Source: JBMDXB01 sp048594975 (lineage in GTDB: Bacteria > Acidobacteriota > Vicinamibacteria > Vicinamibacterales > 2-12-FULL-66-21). From it: a stretch of 64,000 bases of DNA. The position numbers and the translations under genes are program-made. The first letter of the stretch is position 1. The number at the start of each line of letters is the position of its first letter. The notes under the pieces were generated by a model. That model did not search any database. It was not told the DNA's origin and was given only the letters and a program-made list of their open reading frames with translations. Location of the stretch: contig JBMDXQ010000071.1 in NCBI GenBank assembly GCA_048594975.1, positions 28,804 through 92,803 on the forward strand, read 5' to 3'. Below are positions 41,685 to 50,076 of the stretch, piece after piece.

Positions 41685-43136
41685 ATGCGCCAGCTGATCT
41701 CGAGGCTCCTTGCCGCAGGCATGTGCGTAGCACTGGTTGCCGGCGATCCGTCCGTCGTCCTCACCGGCCAGGCACCCGCGCCGGCGGCTGCCGCGAAGCC
41801 CGGGCCGGCGGTGACGCCAGCAAAGCCCGCGGCACTCGACCCTGTCACCCTGGAGAAGAAGGTCGACGAGCTGCTGAAGGCGCACGTGAGCGTGAACGAC
41901 TTCAGCGGCAGTGTGTTGCTGGCCAACGGCGGCACGCCGCTCGTCGCGAAGGGCTACGGCTATGCGAACCGCGAGTGGGAGATCCCCAATACGCCGCAGA
42001 CGAAGTTCCGCATCGGATCGATCACGAAGCAGTTCACATCGATGCTGGTCATGCAGCTGCGCGAGCAGGGGAAGCTGCGCGTCGAGGATTCCGTATGCCA
42101 GTACGTGACGCCGTGCCCCGACGCGTGGAAGCCGGTGACGATTCACCACCTGCTGACTCACACGTCCGGCATCCCGACCTACACGGGCATGGCCGAATGG
42201 CGCGAAGGCAACATGGTTCCGAAGACGGTCGACCAGATCATCGCGTTCTTCCGCGACCGGCCCCTGCAGTGGACCCCGGGTGAGAAGTATGCCTACAACA
42301 ACTCCGGCTACTTCCTGCTCGGCGTGGTCATCGAGCAGGCGGCCGGGAAGAAGTACGAGCAGGCGCTGGAGGAGATGATCCTGACACCGCTCGGCATGAA
42401 GGACACGGGCTACGACTGGCCGCGGACGATCATCGCGCGCCGGGCATCCGGCTATACCGGCCGCGGGCGGGCGCTCACCAACGCCGCCGCGCTCGACATG
42501 CAGCAGCCGTATTCGGCCGGCGCGCTGTACTCCACGGTTGAAGACCTGCTGAAGTGGGACCAGGCGCTCTACACGGAGAAGCTGTTGCCGGAAGCGGCGA
42601 AGGCGATCATGTGGACGCCCGTTCTGAGCAACTATGCGTACGGCTGGCAGGTCGCCGAACCCGCCCCGCAGACGTTCGGCTACCGGCGCGTGGCGCACGG
42701 CGGCGGCATCAACGGGTTCTCGGCCATGATCGTCCGCGTGCCGGGTCCGAACGTCACCGCGATCGTGCTCGCGAACAACGACACGGCGAACGCCGGCGCC
42801 GTCGCGCGGGACCTGCTCGCCATCTATTACGGCCAGTCCTACACCATTCCCGCGCCGCATGTCGTCGCCAAGGTCGATCCGGGCGTCTTCGACGCGTACG
42901 CCGGCACGTACCAGCTCGGGCCGAACTTCATCGTGACGATGACGCGCGAGGGCAACAGCCTCATGTCGCAGGCGACCGGGCAGGGGAAGTTCGAGCTGTT
43001 TCCGGAGTCCGAAACGAAGTTCTTCGCCAAGGTCACCGAGCTGAGCGTCGAGTTCGTGAAAGGCCCCGACGGCAAGGTCACGCATTTCGTCCTGCACCAG
43101 GGCGGCCGCGAGCAGATCGCCAAAAAGATCGAGTAG
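41685..43136 (+). CDS. Secreted serine hydrolase (beta-lactamase/class C PBP-like)
   Basis: The 483-residue exported protein has a signal peptide, a Pro/Ala linker and a beta-lactamase-related domain. The nucleophile is S112 in the S-x-x-K motif (GSITK), the Tyr motif is YAYNNSGYFLLG, and the third motif is the His-Gly type AHGGGINGF, typical of class C-related esterases and D-aminopeptidases. The C-terminal extension (from about residue 390, VVAKVDPGVFDAYAGTYQLG) is the small lipocalin-like DUF3471-type domain found in such hydrolases. Substrate unknown; antibiotic resistance is not implied. Confidence 0.86.
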   Translation: MRQLISRLLAAGMCVALVAGDPSVVLTGQAPAPAAAAKPGPAVTPAKPAALDPVTLEKKVDELLKAHVSVNDFSGSVLLANGGTPLVAKGYGYANREWEIPNTPQTKFRIGSITKQFTSMLVMQLREQGKLRVEDSVCQYVTPCPDAWKPVTIHHLLTHTSGIPTYTGMAEWREGNMVPKTVDQIIAFFRDRPLQWTPGEKYAYNNSGYFLLGVVIEQAAGKKYEQALEEMILTPLGMKDTGYDWPRTIIARRASGYTGRGRALTNAAALDMQQPYSAGALYSTVEDLLKWDQALYTEKLLPEAAKAIMWTPVLSNYAYGWQVAEPAPQTFGYRRVAHGGGINGFSAMIVRVPGPNVTAIVLANNDTANAGAVARDLLAIYYGQSYTIPAPHVVAKVDPGVFDAYAGTYQLGPNFIVTMTREGNSLMSQATGQGKFELFPESETKFFAKVTELSVEFVKGPDGKVTHFVLHQGGREQIAKKIE

Positions 43137-43186
43137 CGGACCGCCATCGGCTCGACCCCGGGGTGTGGTCCACTGACCGCGGTTGA

Positions 43187-45178
43187 GTGTCCCGGTTTCT
43201 CATGGAGCTCATTGCCGACCTCGCCCTGATCTTCTTCGCCGCCCTGGCGGGCGGCTTCCTGGCGAAGCGTCTCGGCCAGCCGCTGATCGTCGGTTACATT
43301 TTCGCGGGGGTCGCGATCGGACCGTTCACGGGCGGGCCGACCGTCACCAACCTCCATGATCTCGAGCAGCTCGCCGAGCTCGGCGTCGTGCTGCTGCTCT
43401 TCGCGCTGGGCCTGGAACTGTCGTTCCGCGAACTGGCGCCGGTGCGGACCGTGGCGCTGGCCGGTGCGACCATCCAGATCCTGCTGACCATCGCGCTGGG
43501 TTTCGGCCTCGGGCGGCTGCTCGGCTGGGAGTGGCGGACGGCGCTCTGGTTCGGCGCCCTGATCTCGCTGTCCAGCACGATGGTCGCGCTGAAGACGATC
43601 CAGGCGCAGGGCCGTCTCGGGACGCTCTCGGCGCGCGTCATGCTGGGCATTCTGGTCGTCCAGGACCTGGCGGTGGTGCCGCTGATGATCGTGCTCCCGG
43701 AGCTGAGCGACCCGGCGGCCGGGCTGGGCAAGGTGACCGTCGCCGCCACGCGCGCGGTGGTGCTGCTCGGCGTCATCGTGCTCTTCTCGACCCGGGTCGT
43801 GCCGCGGCTGATGGAATTCGTCGCCCGGTGGAACTCGCGCGAGCTGTTCTTCCTGGCCACCACCACGCTGGCGGTCGGCGTCGGCTACGTGACGTGGCGC
43901 CTGGGGCTGTCGATGGCGCTGGGCGCGTTCGTGGCCGGCCTGGTGGTCAACGAGTCCGAGTACGCCCACCAGGCGCTGAGCGACATCCTGCCCCTCCGCG
44001 ATCTGTTCGGCATGCTGTTCTTCGTCTCGGTGGGCTTGATGCTCGACCCGGTGCTCCTGTGGCAGCAGATCGGCTTGCTCGCGCTGGTGATCCTGGTGAT
44101 CGTGCTCGGCAAGGCGATCATCGTCGGCACCATCGTGCGGGCGTTCGGCTACTGGAACGTGGTGCCGCTGGCGGCGGGGCTGACCCTGTTCCAGGTGGGC
44201 GAGTTCGCGTTCGTGCTCGCCCGCGTCGGGCTGTCGACCAACGCCATCTCGCGGGAGGTGTACGCGCTGGCGATGAACGCGGCGATCGTGACGATGGCGC
44301 TGACGCCCGCGATCTCGGGGCTCGTCCCGGCCTTCTACCGCCGCTACTGGCCGCGGCGCGAGCGCGAGACGCACGAAGCAGCGAACCTGCCGCGCGCAGG
44401 CCTCGCCACCCACGTCATCGTCGCCGGCGCAGGACGCGTCGGGCGCAGCATCGCCGACGCGCTCGCGCACCTGGAGCTGCCGTTCGTGCTGATCGAGTCG
44501 GACGTGCGAAGGATGCAGCAGGCGCGGAGCGACCGCCTCCCGGTCATCTACGGCGACGCGAGCCAGCCGGTGGTGCTCGCCGCCGCCGGCATCGACACGG
44601 CGCGTGCGCTGCTCGTCACCGTGCCCGCGTTCGACGACGTGCGCACCATCGTGCGCGTGGCGCGGCAGCACCGGCCGGAACTGCCGATCATCGCCCGCGC
44701 CGACAGCACCGAAGCGGTCGTGGCGCTCTACGCTCTCGGCATCCAGGAGGTCGCGTCACCCGAGATCGAGGCGGCGATCGAGATGACGCAACAGGCGCTG
44801 ATCTACTTCAACGTCCCCGCCCACGACGTCCTGCGGGTGGCGAGCGCCATCCGCCACGAGCGGTACGAACGCGCCCGCGACGGGGCGGTGTCGGGGCTGG
44901 CGATGATGTCCCAGATCGGCGAGATGGCGCGCCAGCTCGATTTCACCTGGGTCGGCCTGCCGGCGGACAGCCCGCTTGCCGGCCGGACGCTGGGCGATCT
45001 CCGCCTGCGCAGCACGAGCGGCGTCACCCTCGTCGGCATCATCCGCCACGGCGCGCTCACCGCCAACCCCGACGGCGGGTTACGGCTCGAGCCCGGCGAC
45101 CTGCTGGCCGTCCTTGGCACGCGCGATCAGATCGCGCGCTTCGAGCAGACGATGCGCCCGCCGCCAGTCGCGGCGTAG
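43187..45178 (+). CDS. CPA2 cation:proton antiporter with RCK domains (KefB/YbaL-like)
   Basis: The 663-residue protein is a K+(Na+)/H+ antiporter. Residues about 1-385 contain 12-13 membrane helices with RLGQPLIVGYIFAGVAIGP at the start and the conserved FALGLELSF, then SLSSTMVALKTI and MALGAFVAGLVVNESEY. A regulatory RCK/TrkA-N Rossmann domain follows (HVIVAGAGRVGRSIADAL, acidic residue at the end of strand 2 in LIESDV, then IYGDAS), and a TrkA-C domain ends the protein (SPLAGRTLGDLRLRSTSGVTLVGI). GTG 43187 is used; ATG 43202 is an equally good start. Confidence 0.9.
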   Translation: MSRFLMELIADLALIFFAALAGGFLAKRLGQPLIVGYIFAGVAIGPFTGGPTVTNLHDLEQLAELGVVLLLFALGLELSFRELAPVRTVALAGATIQILLTIALGFGLGRLLGWEWRTALWFGALISLSSTMVALKTIQAQGRLGTLSARVMLGILVVQDLAVVPLMIVLPELSDPAAGLGKVTVAATRAVVLLGVIVLFSTRVVPRLMEFVARWNSRELFFLATTTLAVGVGYVTWRLGLSMALGAFVAGLVVNESEYAHQALSDILPLRDLFGMLFFVSVGLMLDPVLLWQQIGLLALVILVIVLGKAIIVGTIVRAFGYWNVVPLAAGLTLFQVGEFAFVLARVGLSTNAISREVYALAMNAAIVTMALTPAISGLVPAFYRRYWPRRERETHEAANLPRAGLATHVIVAGAGRVGRSIADALAHLELPFVLIESDVRRMQQARSDRLPVIYGDASQPVVLAAAGIDTARALLVTVPAFDDVRTIVRVARQHRPELPIIARADSTEAVVALYALGIQEVASPEIEAAIEMTQQALIYFNVPAHDVLRVASAIRHERYERARDGAVSGLAMMSQIGEMARQLDFTWVGLPADSPLAGRTLGDLRLRSTSGVTLVGIIRHGALTANPDGGLRLEPGDLLAVLGTRDQIARFEQTMRPPPVAA

Positions 45179-45202
45179 AACGCGCGGTCGCCAGGGATCT
45201 TG

Positions 45203-45958
45203 ATGCCGGCACACTCGCAGGAGCTGTTCTTCGAGCTGTTCAGTCCCGCGCTGGCGCGCCTCGGGCCGGGAGACGAGGCGAGCACGCTACGGGCGCTGGC
45301 GCTGGTGCCCGGCGTCGATCGCGGGACGCGCATCCTTGACGTGGGCTGCGGGACGGGCGCGCAGTCGCTGGTGCTGGCGCGGCACTCTGCGGCGCGCATC
45401 GTCGCCATCGACAGCCACCCGCCGTTCGTCGAGGCGCTGCGCCGGTGCGCGCGGGAGCTCGGCGTTGGCGATCGCATCGACGCTCGCGTCAGAGACATGC
45501 ACCGTCTCGAATTCCCGCCGGGATCGTTCGATCTGATCTGGTCCGAAGGCGCGATCTACAACATCGGCTTCGAGGCGGGTCTCCGCGAGTGGCGGCGGCT
45601 GCTCGCGCCGGGCGGTCACCTGGCCGTGACGGAAGCGTGCTGGACGAAGCCCGGGACGCCGCCGGAGTGCGCCGCCTTCTGGGCACGGGAGTACCCGGCA
45701 ATCCGCCCGGTGCCGGCGCTGCTCGAGGCCATCGACGCATGCGGCTACGAGACCGTCGGACACTTCACGCTGCCGGAGTCGTCGTGGTGGGACGAGTTCT
45801 ACCGGCCGTTGCAGCAGAACGTGACGACGTTCCGCGGACGCCACTGCAACGAGCCGGATGCGCAGGCGCTGGCCGACCGGGTCCAGTACGAAATCGACGC
45901 CTGGCACGCCTGGTCGGCGTACTACAGCTACGAGTTCTTCGTGATGCGGTCCCGCTGA
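45203..45958 (+). CDS. Class I SAM-dependent methyltransferase
   Basis: The 251-residue protein carries motif I ILDVGCGTGAQSLVLA (SAM-binding glycines), the acidic end of strand 2 in IVAIDSHPPFVE, DLIWSEGAIYNIGFEAGLREWRRLL and APGGHLAVTEACW, all standard for Methyltransf_11/25-type enzymes. The C-terminal third (LPESSWWDEFYRPLQQNVTT) is seen in a group of small-molecule methyltransferases related to UbiE/COQ5-like enzymes. It follows the antiporter by 24 bases, so the two may be co-transcribed. The substrate cannot be inferred. A TTG one codon upstream is possible. Confidence 0.85.
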   Translation: MPAHSQELFFELFSPALARLGPGDEASTLRALALVPGVDRGTRILDVGCGTGAQSLVLARHSAARIVAIDSHPPFVEALRRCARELGVGDRIDARVRDMHRLEFPPGSFDLIWSEGAIYNIGFEAGLREWRRLLAPGGHLAVTEACWTKPGTPPECAAFWAREYPAIRPVPALLEAIDACGYETVGHFTLPESSWWDEFYRPLQQNVTTFRGRHCNEPDAQALADRVQYEIDAWHAWSAYYSYEFFVMRSR

Positions 45959-46146
45959 GGCGCAATCTTCGGCCGATGGACCGCTGGTGCACTCCCGCCG
46001 AGCGTTTTCGGCCTGGCTACCCAACGCGGCGGCCGTCGTAGTTTCCCTGCTTCTCCTCCTTCATGGCTCATCCCATCGTGAGGTCGGAGCAGGGACGTGA
46101 TTCGGGGCCGCCACCTTCCTGCCTCCTGCCTCCCAACGTCCCCGCC

Positions 46147-48786
46147 TCACCCAGTATTCCTGAGTCCCGCCGCGATGCCGTTGACCGTCATCATGAACGC
46201 GGCGCGGGCGCGCGGATCGCCCTGTTCGCGCACCCGGCGCAGCAGCTCGATCTGAACGAGGTTGAGCGGGTCGACATAAGGATTGCGGACGCCGATCGAC
46301 CGCCGCAGCACCGGGGTCGACTCGAGCAGCTCGCCGTGGCCGGTGACGTCGAGCACGCCGCGGATGGCGCGGGCGAGCCGATCGCGGAGCTCCGCCCCGA
46401 GCGGGCGGAGGCGTTCAGGGACCAGGCGGCGATCGTACTCGGCGGCGATGCGGCCATCCGCCTTGGCCAGCACCATCTCGATGAGGCCGATGGCGGACTG
46501 GAAGTGGGGCCACGCGCCGTACATCTCGGCGAGGCGGTCGCGCTCGGCGGCGCGATCGAGCGCGTCCTCGACGCCCAGCCAGGCGCCCAGCATCAGCCGG
46601 GTCTGGGTCCACGCAAACTGCCACGGGATGGCGCGGAGACTCACCACCTCCGCCCCCGCGCTCCGCCGCGCCGGGCGGCTGCCGATGTTGAGCTCGCCGA
46701 TTTCACGCTCGGGCGTCGCGGCGCGGAAGTATTCGAGGAACTCCGCATCCTCGTGCACAAGGCGCCGGTAGGTCGCGCGCGCGTCGGCGGCGAGCCGATC
46801 CATGCAGGCCCGCCATTCGGCGTGCGGCTCCGGTGCCGGCGTGAGCCAGGCCTCGAGCGTGCCCGTGGTGTAGACCTCCATCGTCCGGAGCGCGATGTCG
46901 GGCAGCCCGAACAGCGCCTGCAGCATCTCGCCTTGTTCGGTGACACGGAGCGTCCCGTCGATGGAGCCCGGCGGCTGCGACTTGATCGCCAGGTGCGTCG
47001 GGCCGCCGCCGCGTCCCACGCTGCCGCCGCGCCCGTGGAACAGCGTGACCGCGACGCCCTGCCGCGCGCAGGCGGCGACGATGGCTTCCTGCGCCTTGTA
47101 GAGCGCCCAGCCCGCCGCCAGCCGCCCGACGTCCTTCGACGAATCAGAGTAGCCGATCATCACCTCCTGGCGGCCGCCGGCGCGCTCGCGCCACCACGGG
47201 ATGTCGAGCAGCTGCTCCATCACGCCGCCCGCGTTCTCCAGGTCGCGCGAGGTCTCGAAGAGCGGGACGATGCGCAGCGGCGCCGGGACGCGGGCCTCCT
47301 TCTGGAGCAGCGCGACAGCGAGCACGTCCGAGGCGCTGCGGGTCATGGTGATGACGTAGGCGCCGAGCGACCCCGGGGGTTCGCGCGCGATCATCTGGAA
47401 GGTGTCGAGCACGTCGCGAACCTCCGGTGTCGCGTCAAGATCGGCGGGGACGAGCGGCCGGCGCCCGGAGAGCTCCTCGAGCAGGAACGCCAGCCGTCTC
47501 GCCTCGTCCCACGCCGAATACGAGCCCAGGCCGAGCGCGCTGGTGATCGCGGCGAGCGCGTCGGTATGCCGCGCCGAGTCCTGGCGGACGTCGACCGGCG
47601 CGAGCGTCAGCCCGAAGGTGAAGGCGCGGCGCAGCACGTCCGCCAGGCGGCCTGCCGCCACCAGCGCGTGGCCGGTCTGCTCGAGCGATCGGTGGCACAG
47701 CCGCAGCGGCGCGACGAACTCGCCGGGGCGGATGTAGACGGCGGCGGACGGGGCGAGGTCCTCGTCGGCCCGCAGCGACGCTTCGATCCAGTCGCGCGTC
47801 GCCCGGAGGCGGGCGCGGACGCCGCGGAGCACCGCCCGGTACGGCTCGCGCGCGCCCCCGGCCTGGTCGCGCAGCTCCGGCGTCGCCGCCATGATCGACA
47901 GCTCGTCGCGCAGCGCGTCGACCTCCTTCAGGTAGAGGTTTGCGGCGACCCAGCGCGAGAGCAGGCAGGCGCGGCGCGTCACTTGCGGCGTGACGCTGGG
48001 GTTGCCGTCGCGGTCGCCGCCGATCCACGACCCGAAGCGCAGCGGCGAGACATCTATCGGCAGACCACGACCGGTCGCACCACGCAGAGCACGGTCCACC
48101 GCGCGCAGGTAGCGGGGCAGCGCGTCCCAGAGGCTCTGTTCGAACACGACCAGGCCGCTCCGCACCTCGTCGAGCGGGGTCGGCCGCTGCTCGCGCACCT
48201 CCGTCGTGTTCCAGGCGCTCGTGATTTCGCGCCGGAGATCGTCGACCAGGTCCTCCGCCTCCGGCGGGGTGAGATCGACGCGATCGCGCTTGCCGAGCGC
48301 CGCCGCGATCCGGTTGTACTTCTGCACCAGCGTCCGGCGGGCGACTTCCGTCGGGTGCGCCGTCAGCACCAGCTCGATGCGCAGCGCGCAGACCGCTTCG
48401 TGAAGTCGGTCCGGCGAGATGCCGGACGCCAGCAGCTGGGCGAATCCGTCCTCGCACGAGCCGCGCTGCGGCCGCGCGTGCGGGTCGCGCTGGTACTCGC
48501 GCCGGCGGCGGATGCGGTGATGCTGCTCCGCGATGTTCGCAAGGTGGAGGAAGTGGGCGAACGCGCGCGCCACCGGCAGGGCGTCGTCCAGCGGCATGTC
48601 CGAGAGCTCACCGGCGAGGATCCGGAAGTCGTCGTCGTTGCCGGTGCGGCCGCTCTTCGCCAGCGCGCGCACGCGCTCCACCCGACGGAATACCGCCTCG
48701 CCGGCCTGGGCCTTCAGCGTCTCGCCGAGGAGCTCTCCCAGGAGCCGCACGTCGTCGCGCAGCGGCTTGTGCGGGTCGAAGGCCAT
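46147..48786 (-). CDS. ppc: Phosphoenolpyruvate carboxylase
   Basis: Ppc adds bicarbonate to phosphoenolpyruvate to replenish oxaloacetate. The 879-residue length is normal. The catalytic His is H144 in VLTAHPTEVARRT. WIGGDRDGNPSVT is the PEP-binding segment, and MIGYSDSSKDVGRLAAGW and VTLFHGRGGSVGRGGGP are the two best-known signatures. The C-terminus ends in LRNTG, as required for the C-terminal allosteric site. ATG 48786 is chosen because the upstream extension is made of the intergenic hairpin region. It is divergent from a GNAT gene. Confidence 0.95.
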   Translation of the reverse strand: MAFDPHKPLRDDVRLLGELLGETLKAQAGEAVFRRVERVRALAKSGRTGNDDDFRILAGELSDMPLDDALPVARAFAHFLHLANIAEQHHRIRRRREYQRDPHARPQRGSCEDGFAQLLASGISPDRLHEAVCALRIELVLTAHPTEVARRTLVQKYNRIAAALGKRDRVDLTPPEAEDLVDDLRREITSAWNTTEVREQRPTPLDEVRSGLVVFEQSLWDALPRYLRAVDRALRGATGRGLPIDVSPLRFGSWIGGDRDGNPSVTPQVTRRACLLSRWVAANLYLKEVDALRDELSIMAATPELRDQAGGAREPYRAVLRGVRARLRATRDWIEASLRADEDLAPSAAVYIRPGEFVAPLRLCHRSLEQTGHALVAAGRLADVLRRAFTFGLTLAPVDVRQDSARHTDALAAITSALGLGSYSAWDEARRLAFLLEELSGRRPLVPADLDATPEVRDVLDTFQMIAREPPGSLGAYVITMTRSASDVLAVALLQKEARVPAPLRIVPLFETSRDLENAGGVMEQLLDIPWWRERAGGRQEVMIGYSDSSKDVGRLAAGWALYKAQEAIVAACARQGVAVTLFHGRGGSVGRGGGPTHLAIKSQPPGSIDGTLRVTEQGEMLQALFGLPDIALRTMEVYTTGTLEAWLTPAPEPHAEWRACMDRLAADARATYRRLVHEDAEFLEYFRAATPEREIGELNIGSRPARRSAGAEVVSLRAIPWQFAWTQTRLMLGAWLGVEDALDRAAERDRLAEMYGAWPHFQSAIGLIEMVLAKADGRIAAEYDRRLVPERLRPLGAELRDRLARAIRGVLDVTGHGELLESTPVLRRSIGVRNPYVDPLNLVQIELLRRVREQGDPRARAAFMMTVNGIAAGLRNTG

Positions 48787-48854
48787 GCGCTCAACGATAT
48801 ATCGAGAGCGCACCTGCCCGGGCGCCGCGGCGCCGAAGTGCGCCTGCCGGATCA

Positions 48855-48876
48855 GACCTCCGGTGCCCCGGAGGTC
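48855..48876. promoter_or_regulatory. 9-bp hairpin upstream of ppc
   Basis: GACCTCCGG (48855-48863) and CCGGAGGTC (48868-48876) form a perfect stem with a four-base loop, 69-90 bases before the ppc start in the gap shared with the GNAT gene. It could be an operator or a leader structure. Nearer the start, CGATATATCG (48794-48803) offers an A/T-rich -10-like sequence for ppc. Confidence 0.35.
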
Positions 48877-48953
48877 GCTCACAGCAAGAAAGTGCGACCT
48901 CTTCAGAATGGATGGTTGCTCTCTGCTGCCCGAGCGCGGCGGCCGGCGCACCG

Positions 48954-48959
48954 TATACT
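48954..48959 (+). promoter_or_regulatory. -10 hexamer TATACT of the GNAT gene
   Basis: TATACT ends 6 bases before the GTG at 48966, so the transcript should start at the start codon. Confidence 0.45.
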
Positions 48960-48965
48960 TCGCAC

Positions 48966-49667
48966 GTGAACGGAGGAGAGCCTGTCGATCCGCGGCCTGC
49001 GAAGCGGCCCGTGCCGGTCGTGCTCGCCGGCCGCTACGTGCGCGTCGAGCCGCTCGATCCCGTTCGGCATGCCGATGCGCTGTGGGCCGGATTGGGCGGA
49101 ACCGGGAACGACGCGCTCTGGCACTACATGCATGCCGGACCGTTCCCGGAACGTACCGGCTTCGAGGCCGATCTGCGTGCGCGCGCGGTCACCGACGATC
49201 CGCTCTGCTTTGCCATCGTCGGGTCGGCATCCTCGCGGGCTGAGGGGATCGCCTCCTACATGCGCGTCGATACGGCGAACCGCGTGATCGAGGTGGGGAG
49301 CATCGTGTATTCCCCGGGGCTCCAGCGCTCGCGCGGCGCCACCGAGGCGATGTATTTGATGGCGCGGCACGCCTTCGAGGACCTGGGGTACCGTCGCTAC
49401 GAGTGGAAGTGCAACACGCTCAACGAGGCGTCCCGGCGCGCGGCCGTGAGGCTGGGCTTCACTTTTGAAGGCGTCTTCCGGCAGCACATGATCGTCAAGG
49501 GCCGCAGCCGCGACACCGCCTGGTACTCGATGCTCGACGCGGAATGGGCCGGGCGCCGCGAGGAGTTCGAACGCTGGCTGGCGCCCGCGAACTTCGATGC
49601 GGACGGGCGGCAGAAGCGCCGGCTGGCTGGCGCCCGCCGGCCGCGCGGAAGCGCGGATGTCCGTTGA
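48966..49667 (+). CDS. GNAT family N-acetyltransferase (RimJ/RimL-like)
   Basis: The 233-residue protein is a GNAT acetyltransferase of the RimJ/RimL type. The N-terminal VLAGRYVRVEPLDPVRHADALW is characteristic. The acetyl-CoA binding core is RVIEVGSIVYSPGLQRSRGATEAMYLMARHAF, where the Q/R-x-x-G-x-G/A pyrophosphate loop appears as QRSRGAT. YRRYEWKCNTLNEASRRAAVRLGFTFEGVFRQHMIVKGRSRDT is the family's C-terminal part. The GTG start at 48966 directly follows the -10 hexamer. The acceptor may be an amine on a protein or small molecule. Confidence 0.87.
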   Translation: MNGGEPVDPRPAKRPVPVVLAGRYVRVEPLDPVRHADALWAGLGGTGNDALWHYMHAGPFPERTGFEADLRARAVTDDPLCFAIVGSASSRAEGIASYMRVDTANRVIEVGSIVYSPGLQRSRGATEAMYLMARHAFEDLGYRRYEWKCNTLNEASRRAAVRLGFTFEGVFRQHMIVKGRSRDTAWYSMLDAEWAGRREEFERWLAPANFDADGRQKRRLAGARRPRGSADVR

Positions 49668-50076
49668 GCGCAGGCGCGGTGGCCGCTCCCTTCATCGGGT
49701 CCTCAGCCCCCTTGCCTAGCCTGGAATACTCATGAACGTGAAGCTCAACTCTGCCCATTCGCTCCGAAAACCCACTTGTGTGGGCCGACAGAACGTTGCT
49801 GCGGCGACTTCCACCCCAGCGCGCACGGAACGCACGCCAGGCACCCCGACTTGTCGGCGGCAGCGTGGGGCCCCACGCGGATTTCCGGCGCCTCCGTGAC
49901 GTTTTGTCGACTGACGTTTGCGCGGCCTACTTCCAGGGTCTTCTGCACGAACGGGCCGCCTTGACCGCAGGAGTATATGTATTCCGGGCTGGGAGCTGGA
50001 CGACACGTGTCCCCTCGGGCCGCACGCCTCGAGCACGGTTCGTCGAACGTGCGGGGCCGCCCGAGTGTAGAGCCCG
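49668..50076. other. 409-base unexplained intergenic gap
   Basis: No gene, RNA or repeat family was recognised. The gap has more TTG/TTT and CAC-type triplets than the genes around it, for example TGACGTTTTGTCGACTGACG and GGAGTATATGTATTCC (near-palindromic). Frames on both strands are short and Cys/His/Arg-rich without family similarity. Confidence 0.35.

Noticed and set aside
39665..42283. 872-codon plus-strand frame opposite the vWA gene
   Set aside because: Crosses into the start of the serine hydrolase in another frame; His/Arg-rich without domains.
41685..43136. Antibiotic-resistance beta-lactamase
   Set aside because: S-x-x-K and HGG motifs fit class C-related esterases/peptidases with a DUF3471-like tail; resistance cannot be inferred.
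46063..48969. 968-codon plus-strand frame opposite ppc
   Set aside because: ppc on the other strand has every catalytic motif; the plus frame has none.
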